From positions 682,001-746,000 of the forward strand of contig CAWGGG010000004.1 in the NCBI GenBank assembly GCA_963822145.1: a stretch of DNA of 64,000 nt, written 5' to 3'. How positions within the stretch are numbered: position 1 is the stretch's first letter; every line of letters begins with the position of its first letter. This document shows positions 17,390 through 26,229 of this stretch, in pieces. This DNA is from UBA5072 sp963822145. GTDB taxonomy: Bacteria; Bacteroidota; Bacteroidia; Bacteroidales; UBA10428. A model generated the notes under the pieces. It did not search any database. It had not been told where the DNA came from and saw nothing but the letters and a program-made list of their open reading frames with translations. The position numbers and the translations under genes were made by a program.

Positions 17390-17532
17390 TGATTCTTATT
17401 TTGGATTCAATGATGAAATTAAGAATTTTCACCAAATATTGGTAGTCTTTTTATGATATATATTATTTTTTTACACGTCACTGCAATAATGTCGCTTTTC
17501 AACGAATTATCAACAGACGTCAAAAATCATAG

Positions 17533-17560
17533 TTGCCTCAGCAGTTAAATGTTATTTTTG
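17533..17560 (+). promoter_or_regulatory. Promoter of gcvT
   Basis: TTG at 17533-17535, 17-base spacer, then TATTTTTG at 17553-17560, an exact -7 match. The transcription start is expected near 17567, only about 14 bases before the ATG, so the leader is very short. No glycine riboswitch fits in this gap. Confidence 0.55.
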
Positions 17561-17580
17561 AAACAGAGAGAATTTAAATT

Positions 17581-18672
17581 ATGAAAAAGACGGTTTTCAA
17601 TTCCAGGCATCATCAGTTGGGTGCCCGTATGGTGGCATTTGCGGGATATGAAATGCCTGTTGAGTATTCGGGTATTAACGCAGAACACCTTGCCGTAAGA
17701 AATACTGCAGGGTTATTTGATGTGTCACACATGGGCGAGGTTTGGGTGAAGGGCCCCGGATCGCGGAAGTTACTGGATTATGTCTTGTCCAATGATCCCG
17801 GCCTCCTTAAACCCGGTAAGGCACAATATACCTGTTTCCCCAATGGAAAGGGCGGAATTGTGGATGATCTGATCGTTCACCAGTTTGATGAAGAGAAGTA
17901 CTTGCTGGTGATCAATGCAGCCAATATTGAAAAAGACTGGAACTGGATCAATTCTCAAAACAGTTTCGGCGCTGTCCTGGAGAATTCTTCCGACCGGATT
18001 TCTCAGTTGGCGGTTCAGGGTCCTAACGCCATTCATATCCTGCAGAAATTAACGGATCATAACCTGAGTGAAATAAACCCCTTCACATTTACAACCGGGA
18101 CAATAGGAAGCTTGAAGAACGTCATCATAGCTGCAACAGGGTACACCGGATCGGGCGGTTTCGAGCTCTATTTCGAAAACAAGGAGCATTCCGAACTGTT
18201 GTGGGACGAGATCCTTGAAGCAGGTAAGGGGTATGACATTCAGCCGGTTGGACTGGCCGCCAGAGATACCCTGCGGCTTGAAATGGGATACAGCCTCTAT
18301 GGCAATGATATAGATGATACCACATCCCCGATTGAAGCCGGCCTTGGGTGGATAACCCGGTTTAACCCGGGCAGGAATTTTATTGACCGTGATTTGCTTT
18401 TAAATCAGAAGAATACCGGAGTTTCACGAAAGCTGGTTGGCTTTGAAATGATTGACCGGGGTATACCCAGACAGCATTATACCTTGCTTAATCCTTCAGG
18501 TGAGCCCATAGGCGAGGTGACTTCCGGCACCATGTCGCCTTCACTTAAAACCGGGATTGGCATGGGTTATTTAAAACCCGAATATACAGCACCAGGCAAT
18601 GAAATTCGCGTAGCCATCCGCGATAAAATGCTGGCTGCACTGATCGTGAAAATGCCTTTTTACAAGGGATAG
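17581..18672 (+). CDS. gcvT: Aminomethyltransferase, glycine cleavage T protein
   Basis: 363-residue folate-dependent T-protein that releases ammonia from the aminomethyl-lipoyl H protein and forms methylene-THF. Family motifs: FDVSHMGEVWVKGPGS, YTCFPNGKGGIVDDLIV (with the catalytic Asp), AATGYTGSGGFELYF and GLAARDTLRLEMGYSLYGNDID. The C-terminal domain has GEVTSGTMSP. Full length for the family. gcvH and gcvP are not next to it, so the glycine cleavage genes are dispersed, as is common in this phylum. Confidence 0.95.
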   Translation: MKKTVFNSRHHQLGARMVAFAGYEMPVEYSGINAEHLAVRNTAGLFDVSHMGEVWVKGPGSRKLLDYVLSNDPGLLKPGKAQYTCFPNGKGGIVDDLIVHQFDEEKYLLVINAANIEKDWNWINSQNSFGAVLENSSDRISQLAVQGPNAIHILQKLTDHNLSEINPFTFTTGTIGSLKNVIIAATGYTGSGGFELYFENKEHSELLWDEILEAGKGYDIQPVGLAARDTLRLEMGYSLYGNDIDDTTSPIEAGLGWITRFNPGRNFIDRDLLLNQKNTGVSRKLVGFEMIDRGIPRQHYTLLNPSGEPIGEVTSGTMSPSLKTGIGMGYLKPEYTAPGNEIRVAIRDKMLAALIVKMPFYKG

Positions 18673-18685
18673 TTCACTTAATGCA

Positions 18686-19387
18686 TCATTCAACAATCGG
18701 ATTCTCATTGGGCTGGTCTGATTCAATATGCCCGTCCAGCAGCCGGATTATCCGGTTGGCATGCCTGGCTATATTTTCCTCATGCGTTACAAGAATAATG
18801 GTATTCCCTTTGTTATGAATCTCCCGGAAGAGCGCCATAATGTCAATGGAGGTCTTGGAATCCAGGTTTCCGGTGGGCTCATCGGCCAGTATGATGGCGG
18901 GATTGTTCACCATAGAACGGGCAAGTGAGACTCGTTGCCTTTGTCCGCCTGATAGTTCATTTGGCTTGTGTTCAATACGATCGGCAAGTCCAACGCTTTC
19001 AAGCGCAGCTTTAGCACGGGCAATCCGCTCCTGTTTGGGTACGCCTGCATAAACCAGGGGCAACATCACATTTTCAAGGGCAGAATATCGCGGCAGCAGG
19101 TTAAAGGTCTGGAATACAAAACCAATCTCTTTATTTCTGATTTCAGCAAGTTGATTATCAACAAGTTTACTGGCATTTTGGTTGTTTAAAATATAGGTGC
19201 CTGAGGTGGGGGTATCCAGACATCCAATAATATTCATCAGGGTTGATTTACCGGATCCGGAAGGCCCCATGATGGTAACGTATTCGTTTTTATTGATATC
19301 CAGAGAAACTGAACGGAGTGCCTCTACTATCTCCAATCCGAGATAATAATTTTTAACGATGGATTCCAGATGAATAACCTTGTTCAT
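18686..19387 (-). CDS. ABC transporter ATP-binding protein (MacB/LolD type)
   Basis: 233-residue nucleotide-binding protein. Walker A GPSGSGKSTLMNIIG (about 40-54), Q-loop FQTFNLLPRY, signature LSGGQRQRVSLARS, Walker B AIILADEPTGNLDS and switch His in VTHEENIARH. The pattern GNLDSKTS with the FN-LLPR Q-loop is typical of the MacB/FtsE/LolD group (type VII mechanotransmission transporters). No FtsX/MacB-type permease is adjacent, so the partner must lie elsewhere. It follows a methyltransferase gene by 44 bases and is convergent with gcvT. Confidence 0.9.
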   Translation of the reverse strand: MNKVIHLESIVKNYYLGLEIVEALRSVSLDINKNEYVTIMGPSGSGKSTLMNIIGCLDTPTSGTYILNNQNASKLVDNQLAEIRNKEIGFVFQTFNLLPRYSALENVMLPLVYAGVPKQERIARAKAALESVGLADRIEHKPNELSGGQRQRVSLARSMVNNPAIILADEPTGNLDSKTSIDIMALFREIHNKGNTIILVTHEENIARHANRIIRLLDGHIESDQPNENPIVE

Positions 19388-19431
19388 GATTTCAGTTTTA
19401 CAGGTATAAAATTAATACTATTCATGGATTG

Positions 19432-20211
19432 CTAATACCGTAGCCAGAATTTTTGTTGCAGGTCTCCGAGACCCAGGAAAAGGATTCCCACCTGGAAGAG
19501 GTCCAGCACGACACCCGGGTGTTCTGAATCTCTAATAGTCTTCCATGCGCGGGCCATTTCTCCCGACCAGTTGATATCATCCAGGACCATGATACATCTG
19601 TATCCGGAGGCTTTTCCAAGGAGGTCGAAATAACGGATCGTTGAATCAAAGATGTGGTTGCCATCGATATATACCAGCGTATTAGCGGAAGCGAAACGGA
19701 TCAGATCCGGCAGGACATGATCAAAGGTATCGTTGATCAGGGTGATCTGTTGCAGGCCCCGGGCAACAAAGTTCCGGGAAGCCAATTCAGCCAGTTGTTT
19801 ATTGCCTTCAACAGTTATGACCCTGGCTCCGGGATTGCCGTAAGTCAGGTATAGGGTGCTTATCCCTGCACCAGTTCCCAATTCAATGATCCGTTCAGGC
19901 TGATGGGTGCGGACGAGGTGGAACAGGAGCCTTCCGTACTCCGGCTTTACTGATGCAGCTTTTGCCTTGCTGCCAAGAGTAAAGGTGCTATGCGGGCTTC
20001 TTGATCCTGCCCCGGGATCGGGGGTTTCGAGCAGTGTATTATTGCTGTATATTTCTGAGCGGTATTTTTCAATCAGGCTGAATTCAGGATAAACTGCTTT
20101 GTTATACAGGATCTGTTCCATGAAGGATTGGACAAACGGATCGCCCATACTTCCGGACAATACACGGATCCGGTGGGCAGCATAACGGATAAGTTTTCCC
20201 AGTAATTCCAT
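19432..20211 (-). CDS. Class I SAM-dependent methyltransferase (O-methyltransferase-like)
   Basis: 259 residues. The SAM-binding motif is IIELGTGAGISTLYL (about 112-126), followed by VITVEGNKQLAELA at the acidic ribose-binding position and VYIDGNHIFDSTIRYFD and MVLDDINWSG later, a layout like Methyltransf_24/O-methyltransferase-3 proteins in which D/N/H residues bind metal. The N-terminal 100 residues are divergent. The substrate is unknown. It starts close to the divergent recG gene and leads into the ABC ATPase gene. Confidence 0.75.
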   Translation of the reverse strand: MELLGKLIRYAAHRIRVLSGSMGDPFVQSFMEQILYNKAVYPEFSLIEKYRSEIYSNNTLLETPDPGAGSRSPHSTFTLGSKAKAASVKPEYGRLLFHLVRTHQPERIIELGTGAGISTLYLTYGNPGARVITVEGNKQLAELASRNFVARGLQQITLINDTFDHVLPDLIRFASANTLVYIDGNHIFDSTIRYFDLLGKASGYRCIMVLDDINWSGEMARAWKTIRDSEHPGVVLDLFQVGILFLGLGDLQQKFWLRY

Positions 20212-20303
20212 ACAGTATGAATATCGGAAGATTTCTTTCCGTGTGCAAATCTTTTTTACAACTTGAACAAACTTTTACGATATTTACGAAACGCACTGCT
20301 GTC

Positions 20304-22406
20304 ATGAACCGGCTGATTGATCAGGAAATTAAATATCTTAAGGGCGTAGGGCCCAAAAAAGCCGAATTGCTGGGTAAGGAGCTGGGCATGTATAATTTTC
20401 GGGATCTGCTCTATTATTTTCCCTACAAATATATCGACCGTTCGCGGATCTATACCATCCGGGAGATCGACATGGCGCAGACCTTTATACAGTTGAAGGG
20501 GAAGATCCAGCATTTCAGGATCGAGGGCCAACGACACAGGCAGCGGTTGGTGGCGGTATTTGCAGACGCCACCGGAACTGTTGAACTGGTCTGGTTTCAA
20601 GGAATACAATGGATCACCCGCAATTATCAGCCCCATGTGGAATATATTGTATTTGGACGCCCTTCCCTATACAACAACCGTCTTTCCTTTGCACATCCTG
20701 AAATTGAAATACCGGGCACCGAAGACAGCCAGCTGTTTACCCCCCTTCAGCCACAATATAGCACAACAGAAAAGCTCAAAAATAACTTTATAACATCCAA
20801 GACGATCCACAGGATGGTTGGTCAGGTTATTGCCCTGACGGGCACCTTTGAGGAAACGCTACCGGATTCCCTGATCATAAGGCTCAAGCTGATCTCTCTT
20901 GGTGAAGCCCTCCGGAATATGCATTTTCCAGAAAATCCGGATAAGCTGAAAAAGGCCACCTACCGGCTTAAGTTTGAGGAATTGTTTTATATTCAGCTGC
21001 ATATCCTGCTGCAAAAGAATAAGCGACAATTCTTTGTGAGGGGATTTGTTTTTTCCAGGGTGGGGGAAAACCTGAACAATTTTTACAGGAACAAGTTGGA
21101 CTTTGAACTTACCGAAGCACAAAAGCGCGTTATACGGGAAATACGGAAAGATATGGGATCCGGCAGGCAAATGAACAGGCTTCTTCAGGGAGACGTGGGG
21201 AGCGGTAAGACTCTGGTGGCCCTTATGGCCATGCTTATAGCACTCGACAATGGTTTTCAGGCCTGCCTGATGGCTCCCACCGAATTGCTCGCCAGCCAGC
21301 ATTATAACACCATTACCAGGTTTCTGGAAAACATGGGAATCAGTGTTCTGCTGCTCACCGGGTCCACCAAAAAGAGCATACGTGAATCGCTGCATGAGCA
21401 GTTAAGGTCTGGAGAACTGCACATCCTGATCGGTACCCACGCCTTGCTCGAAGATACTGTTCAGTTCAGCAACCTGGGATTGGTGATTATCGATGAGCAG
21501 CACCGCTTCGGTGTTGCACAGCGAGCCCGTCTCTGGAAGAAAACTGACCAGTGGCCTCACGTTTTGGTCATGACAGCCACCCCGATTCCCCGAACACTGG
21601 CCATGACCCTCTATGGTGACCTTGATGTGTCGGTTATCGATGAACTTCCTCCCGGCCGCAAACCCATTCAGACCATTCATTATTATGAATCCAAACGCCT
21701 GGTACTATTTGGTTTCATGCGAAAACAGATCGCCCTGGGCCGACAGATTTACATTGTTTATCCACTGATCAAGGAGTCGGAGAAGTTGGACTATGTGGCA
21801 CTGGAAGAAGGTTATGAAGCCATTTCCAGGGCATTTCCTCCCCCTGAATACAGGGTAGTTTGCGTTCATGGGAAAATGAAACCGGAGGATAAGGAAGCTG
21901 GTATGAAACTATTCATCAATGGTACCGCGCAAATCATGGTGGCCACAACAGTTATCGAGGTAGGTGTGGATATACCGAACGCCAGTGTCATGGTCATCGA
22001 GAACGCTGAGCGCTTCGGGTTGACGCAACTGCACCAATTGCGCGGTCGTGTTGGCCGCGGCGCTGACCAGAGCTATTGCATCCTTATGACTTCCTATAAA
22101 CTCAGCCATGAAGGCCGGAAACGGCTGGAAACCATGGTACGGACCAATGATGGATTTGAAATAGCCGAAACAGACCTCTCCATGCGCGGACCTGGAGATA
22201 TTGAAGGGACCCAGCAAAGTGGAGTTCCTTTTGACCTTAAAATTGCTGATCTGGGTCACGACGGACAGTTGCTTCAGTATGCAAGGGACTTGGCCGGACA
22301 AATTCTGGAAGATGATCCGCAATTGTTGAAACCCGAAAATAACCTGCTTAAAGTCCAGCTGGCCGGGCAGGTTAAACCCTCCGGAGACTGGAGCTCAATT
22401 AGCTGA
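20304..22406 (+). CDS. recG: ATP-dependent DNA helicase RecG
   Basis: 700-residue superfamily 2 translocase that remodels stalled replication forks and Holliday junctions. The N-terminal wedge/OB domain (about 60-160) is followed by Walker A LLQGDVGSGKTLVAL (about 294), the DEQH box VIIDEQHRFGVAQ, motif III VMTATPIPRTLAMT, motif V VATTVIEVGVDIPNA and motif VI QLRGRVGRG, plus the C-terminal TRG motif region (MRGPGDIEGTQQSG). I chose ATG 20304 (MNRLIDQEIKYLKGVGPKKA), which starts at the conserved helix-hairpin-helix, over the ATG at 20217. Convergent with the next gene across 12 bases. Confidence 0.95.
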   Translation: MNRLIDQEIKYLKGVGPKKAELLGKELGMYNFRDLLYYFPYKYIDRSRIYTIREIDMAQTFIQLKGKIQHFRIEGQRHRQRLVAVFADATGTVELVWFQGIQWITRNYQPHVEYIVFGRPSLYNNRLSFAHPEIEIPGTEDSQLFTPLQPQYSTTEKLKNNFITSKTIHRMVGQVIALTGTFEETLPDSLIIRLKLISLGEALRNMHFPENPDKLKKATYRLKFEELFYIQLHILLQKNKRQFFVRGFVFSRVGENLNNFYRNKLDFELTEAQKRVIREIRKDMGSGRQMNRLLQGDVGSGKTLVALMAMLIALDNGFQACLMAPTELLASQHYNTITRFLENMGISVLLLTGSTKKSIRESLHEQLRSGELHILIGTHALLEDTVQFSNLGLVIIDEQHRFGVAQRARLWKKTDQWPHVLVMTATPIPRTLAMTLYGDLDVSVIDELPPGRKPIQTIHYYESKRLVLFGFMRKQIALGRQIYIVYPLIKESEKLDYVALEEGYEAISRAFPPPEYRVVCVHGKMKPEDKEAGMKLFINGTAQIMVATTVIEVGVDIPNASVMVIENAERFGLTQLHQLRGRVGRGADQSYCILMTSYKLSHEGRKRLETMVRTNDGFEIAETDLSMRGPGDIEGTQQSGVPFDLKIADLGHDGQLLQYARDLAGQILEDDPQLLKPENNLLKVQLAGQVKPSGDWSSIS

Positions 22407-22418
22407 GCCGAAACATGG

Positions 22419-23609
22419 TCAGGTAACCAGGATCATCTCGCCCTCAATCTCAAGCAATAAGTCATCCCGACAGATATCAGCAACAGTGTAGGTTATGGGC
22501 ACCGCTGGAAATTTCTCATGGCATATAGATTTGACCTTCTCAATATCCTCCTTGTATTTGACATATACCCTTAAATAATTATAGTCAAATCTACCAGGAG
22601 GCAAGATAGGGCAATTACGTTTCAGGTTGTCATGATCAACCAGCGACTCAATATTGCTGATGGTGCAGTGCGTCTGTTTTTCGACATCCCCGACTCCGAT
22701 AGTCTCCTGTCCACTGATCGATGCAGTGCCGGAAATAAATACCCTCACGGCATAAGGCGTGATAACCAGTTTAGCTCTTTCAAATTCAGGTGGGTGTTTG
22801 ATGGGCTGTGCATTCATCGGTTTCCCTACCAGGACTTTTTGGGAATATTCGTATGGATTAACTTGCCTGGGACTCAGAATGGCAAAGTCAGAAGGTTCTT
22901 GCTCCGATTGAATAGCACAGATCTCCAGTGTGATATCCATCAATTTGTCACCAATACCGGTTGCTGAAGGAAACCCTTTGACAGTGCGGAATTGCCCGTA
23001 AACGCTGTGTCTGATTTCATTGAAGATCTGATAATTCTGCATCAGGGTATCACAAATGGTGCTGTTTTGAAGAATACCGCCCACATAATTCCATTGCCGC
23101 ATGATATGGTTAAAATTCATGTTCTCGGCAGCAAGTATGCTCCGGGTTCCTTCAAAGGCATGCATGGCAACCACATCCTGGGGTAACTGAGTATCGCGAC
23201 CGCTATGACCTGAAGTCCATAATTCCTTAAATCCTTGGGATTCAAATACAACGTAAGGATGGTCACCCGAAGCAGCGAAAGTTACTTTCACATGGCCCTT
23301 TCGAATAAAAACGGCTTCCACAGATACTGCATAAGGACTTTCAGGCGCCTGCCCGATCAGGGCAAATGTCGGACATTTTTCCGGAAAATTCTGCCGTAAG
23401 ATCCTGAAAATGTGCTGCTTTCTTTCAATATGCACGGTGTCATCTTCCGGATCAAAGAATATCACCAGTTTGAAAAGTTCTGCATCAGCAGCGGCAGCCT
23501 CGGCGATCAAACTTTGAATGCAATCATCCAAGGCTGCAAAAAAGCTGCCTGTGGTTTTTGGAAGTATAGATCTGTAATAGATAACCGAACTGTTATTGTT
23601 TACTTTCAT
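22419..23609 (-). CDS. FkbO/Hyg5-type chorismatase-like protein (YjgF/Rid-related fold)
   Basis: 396 residues. Recognisable parts are RQWNYVGGI (171-179), YQIFNEIRHSVYGQF (193-207), FPSATGIG (213-220) and the C-terminal core SGTASISGQE (293-302), with KQTHCTISNIESL after it. This series matches chorismatases such as FkbO, Hyg5 and XanB2, which split chorismate into pyruvate and a dihydroxycyclohexadiene or hydroxybenzoate acid. Members are often annotated as endoribonuclease L-PSP. At 396 residues it is longer than the roughly 340 usual. No aryl-polyene or macrolide genes are nearby, so the pathway is unknown and catalytic activity is inferred. Confidence 0.68.
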   Translation of the reverse strand: MKVNNNSSVIYYRSILPKTTGSFFAALDDCIQSLIAEAAAADAELFKLVIFFDPEDDTVHIERKQHIFRILRQNFPEKCPTFALIGQAPESPYAVSVEAVFIRKGHVKVTFAASGDHPYVVFESQGFKELWTSGHSGRDTQLPQDVVAMHAFEGTRSILAAENMNFNHIMRQWNYVGGILQNSTICDTLMQNYQIFNEIRHSVYGQFRTVKGFPSATGIGDKLMDITLEICAIQSEQEPSDFAILSPRQVNPYEYSQKVLVGKPMNAQPIKHPPEFERAKLVITPYAVRVFISGTASISGQETIGVGDVEKQTHCTISNIESLVDHDNLKRNCPILPPGRFDYNYLRVYVKYKEDIEKVKSICHEKFPAVPITYTVADICRDDLLLEIEGEMILVT

Positions 23610-23754
23610 CTGACTTTCATAAAGGTTCCATGCACTGTGCCTGTTAGAACTACTGTAAGCACAATGCCATCAGTGCAAGTATAACAATAAATGTGAGAAT
23701 TCCGCTCTTCCGTTTCAGGAAAATTTGAAAAAGGTGATTTGTCTCATATTGTAC

Positions 23755-25392
23755 TTAGAGTCCAAGCACTCCAAGTCCCTGTTCAAAAACAATATCCACC
23801 GGTATGTCTTTTTCTTCAATACGTTTGAGGGTATTTTTCAGGTCCTCGTCCATTGCACCATAATCGCGTATCAGGGATGCTGCCTGCTCGTAATCACCGT
23901 CTCCCTGTAGGGTAAGAATAAGCGACGAAAGCGTGTTTACCGCTTCCTTCATTTTTTCAAAATTAACGCTGTACTTACCCGTGGAATCAACAGCAAAGGC
24001 GTTGTTGCTTTTGAGATAGTTAAACGTGATTAGATTGGCCTTCCCATGCGCACTTGCTGCTCCGAACCTGACGGAACGAAAAATGCCCGCCATGAAGGTA
24101 GTATACGAGTTCAGCAGGTCAACATCGGTTTCTTTCATATCATTCAGACGGGTTTCAAGATACAGGCCGAGAATATCAGCTTTCCCTTCTTCAAGTGTCG
24201 AGTAATGTTCCTTTAAAGCCTCCCTGACGTTACCCTTGCCATTAATAGTCCGGGAAACACCAAGTCCGTGCGCAATTTCATGGAACATGGTATTGGTGAA
24301 AAAGGCGTCAAAGGTAACATGCTCTGCTTGAGCCTCGGGTGTTAGTTCCCTGGCGATCGGAATCAGTATCTTATCAAACTTGGCTTGCATGGCGTTCTTT
24401 AGCTGCAGTCTCCTGCTTCCTTTGGCAGATTGAACGCGCTCGTCATTCGGCAGATTAATGGCTATGGTTTTGCTGCCTGCATTGCAGTCACCTGCATAAT
24501 AAATTACTTCATAAGCGCCCAGATCGGAGTTACTGCCGGGCACCTCGCTTTTGTATTTATCCGGTACCGGCAGTCCCCGCTGTAATTCCGGTAACAATTC
24601 AGCATATCGGGTGAGCTTTCTGCTCCAGTCAATATCCTTGATCAGGATATAGGCCTCGTGGGATGCCTTGTAGCCGAAGAGCTGGTCTTCATAGGTCTCT
24701 ATGGGTCCTGCAACAAAATCAACCGTATTGGTTTTCATATCCATCCAGGCCATATCGCTCATCAGGTAATCATCTGTAAGAAAAGCACTGGAGCGAAGCA
24801 TCAGGTATTTCTTCAAGCCTGGGTCATCAGCATATTCAGCGGCCTTTGTCAACAAGGAAGATGCTTTTTTAACCTGTTCACTGAAGGCTTCATGATAGGG
24901 GACCACGGAGAGCTGTCCCGCTTCATTGCGCCGGATCAGTGAGTACAAGCCTGTTTTTTCGGTGTCGCTGAACTTTTCAAATTCCTCAATGGTCATATCT
25001 GCGGGGTAATAATTGGCGCCGGGAGGTTTCAGACCAGTACCGGAAACAAAAGGCTTATTGCCATTCAGTCTTTCCCAGGGTCCGTAGTTGATCCATGCAA
25101 GTTTCTTCAGTTCTTCACTTCCGAGGCGCTGCATGAGGGAATCTCTGTCACCAAAGGCTTCCTGCCAGAATATGTCATCCATGATCTCCGCAACCTCCAA
25201 CAGGAGAGGAATCATTTTTTTCTCATTCGCAGTCAGTTTACTAATATCCGTAGTAAGGGCAAATAAAGCATAATCATTCAGTTTCATCATAATAGTGTCT
25301 TGGTTTGTGACCTTATCGGGAAGCACATGATGACATCCGGAAAAAACAATAAACAATGCCGGGATCACTAATGTAAGAATGATTCTTCTCAT
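23755..25392 (-). CDS. M49-like zinc peptidase, lipoprotein (dipeptidyl-peptidase III family)
   Basis: 545 residues. Lipoprotein signal MRRIILTLVIPALFIVFSGC with lipobox FSGC, so it is probably periplasmic or on the outer membrane. The zinc site is HEIAHGLG (about residue 369) with the third ligand region EEGKADILG (about 399), the HExxH...EExxAD pattern of M49. Classical DPP III has a six-residue HELLGH; the five-residue HExxH version occurs in a bacterial subgroup. The upstream AWINYGPWERLNGNKPF is also typical of that subgroup. Peptide substrates are inferred only. Monocistronic, with a promoter box 14 bases upstream of the ATG. Confidence 0.78.
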   Translation of the reverse strand: MRRIILTLVIPALFIVFSGCHHVLPDKVTNQDTIMMKLNDYALFALTTDISKLTANEKKMIPLLLEVAEIMDDIFWQEAFGDRDSLMQRLGSEELKKLAWINYGPWERLNGNKPFVSGTGLKPPGANYYPADMTIEEFEKFSDTEKTGLYSLIRRNEAGQLSVVPYHEAFSEQVKKASSLLTKAAEYADDPGLKKYLMLRSSAFLTDDYLMSDMAWMDMKTNTVDFVAGPIETYEDQLFGYKASHEAYILIKDIDWSRKLTRYAELLPELQRGLPVPDKYKSEVPGSNSDLGAYEVIYYAGDCNAGSKTIAINLPNDERVQSAKGSRRLQLKNAMQAKFDKILIPIARELTPEAQAEHVTFDAFFTNTMFHEIAHGLGVSRTINGKGNVREALKEHYSTLEEGKADILGLYLETRLNDMKETDVDLLNSYTTFMAGIFRSVRFGAASAHGKANLITFNYLKSNNAFAVDSTGKYSVNFEKMKEAVNTLSSLILTLQGDGDYEQAASLIRDYGAMDEDLKNTLKRIEEKDIPVDIVFEQGLGVLGL

Positions 25393-25405
25393 GATGTTTT
25401 TTATT

Positions 25406-25413
25406 CAAATATA
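25406..25413 (-). promoter_or_regulatory. -7 box upstream of the M49-like gene
   Basis: On the minus strand this reads TATATTTG, an exact match. The expected start point near 25399 leaves a leader of only about 7-10 bases before the ATG, so this mRNA may be nearly leaderless. Confidence 0.45.
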
Positions 25414-25488
25414 TTATTTAGGATCTAAATAAACTATTGGTTTTTTCAAATATTGGGCAATAATATTCTGAATGTAAACCGGTAATTA

Positions 25489-26229
25489 TTACCTGAAAAT
25501 TTCGAATTGCCGCAATCCTGTTTTTTGAAGCAGGTATGAGAAAGATACTCCGAGCACCCCTAAACCATATTGAATACTGCGTGACAGGTTAATGGAGGAG
25601 GCATCATCGAAATAACGGGTGGGACAGGTAATCTCGGCCACCTCGAAACCGGCATAAAATATCTGTGCCAGCATCTGATTGTCGAAAACAAAATCATCCG
25701 AGTTTACCCGGTAGTTGACCTTATGCAGCACTTTGCCTGAGAAGGCTCTGTACCCGGTATGATACTCTGAAAGCTTCTGGTTCATGAGCAGATTCTGGGT
25801 CAATGTGAGGAACCGGTTGGCAATGTATTTGTATACCGGCATGCCTCCTTTCAGGGCTCCCTTTCCCAGGATTCTTGATCCCAGCACCACTTCGTATACC
25901 CCGTTGGCAATAAGATAACACATCGAATGGATCAGGAGGGGAGAGTATTGGTAATCAGGATGGAGCATGACCACAATATCGGACTGCAATTCAAGCGCCT
26001 TGTCATAACAGGTTTTCTGATTTCCGCCATAGCCTTTGTTCTCTGCATGGGGAATGATATGCCTGATGCCCAGTTCTTCAGCCTTCTGCAGGGTATTATC
26101 ACGACTGCGGTCATCTACCAGAATTACATGATCAACGATATCGAAAGGAATTTCCCGGTATGTTTGTTCCAGGGTTTTTTCCGCATTATAGGCAGGCAGT
26201 ACAACGGTAACTGTTTTATTGTAAATCAT
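25489..26229 (-). CDS. Glycosyltransferase family 2 protein
   Basis: 246 residues with a GT-A fold: VVLPAYNAEKTLEQTYREIP at the N terminus, VDDRSRDNTL (nucleotide-sugar site), and HPDYQYSP in place of the usual DxD segment near residue 95. A C-terminal hydrophobic stretch (about 222-236) may anchor it. It resembles dolichyl/polyprenyl-phosphate sugar transferases. Its ATG overlaps the stop of the GT39 gene (ATGA), so it is the last gene of a PAP2-GT39-GT2 operon. A role in making a polyprenyl-phosphate sugar that the GT39 protein then uses is a reasonable inference. Confidence 0.85.
   Translation of the reverse strand: MIYNKTVTVVLPAYNAEKTLEQTYREIPFDIVDHVILVDDRSRDNTLQKAEELGIRHIIPHAENKGYGGNQKTCYDKALELQSDIVVMLHPDYQYSPLLIHSMCYLIANGVYEVVLGSRILGKGALKGGMPVYKYIANRFLTLTQNLLMNQKLSEYHTGYRAFSGKVLHKVNYRVNSDDFVFDNQMLAQIFYAGFEVAEITCPTRYFDDASSINLSRSIQYGLGVLGVSFSYLLQKTGLRQFEIFR

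Noticed and set aside
17390..17580. Glycine riboswitch upstream of gcvT
   Set aside because: The predicted transcription start is only about 14 bases before the ATG, which leaves no room, and no tandem aptamer pattern is visible.
23640..23720. Short hydrophobic peptide on the minus strand (FLKRKSGILTFIVILALMA)
   Set aside because: The frame has no plausible start codon after the preceding stop, so a real small membrane protein cannot be supported.
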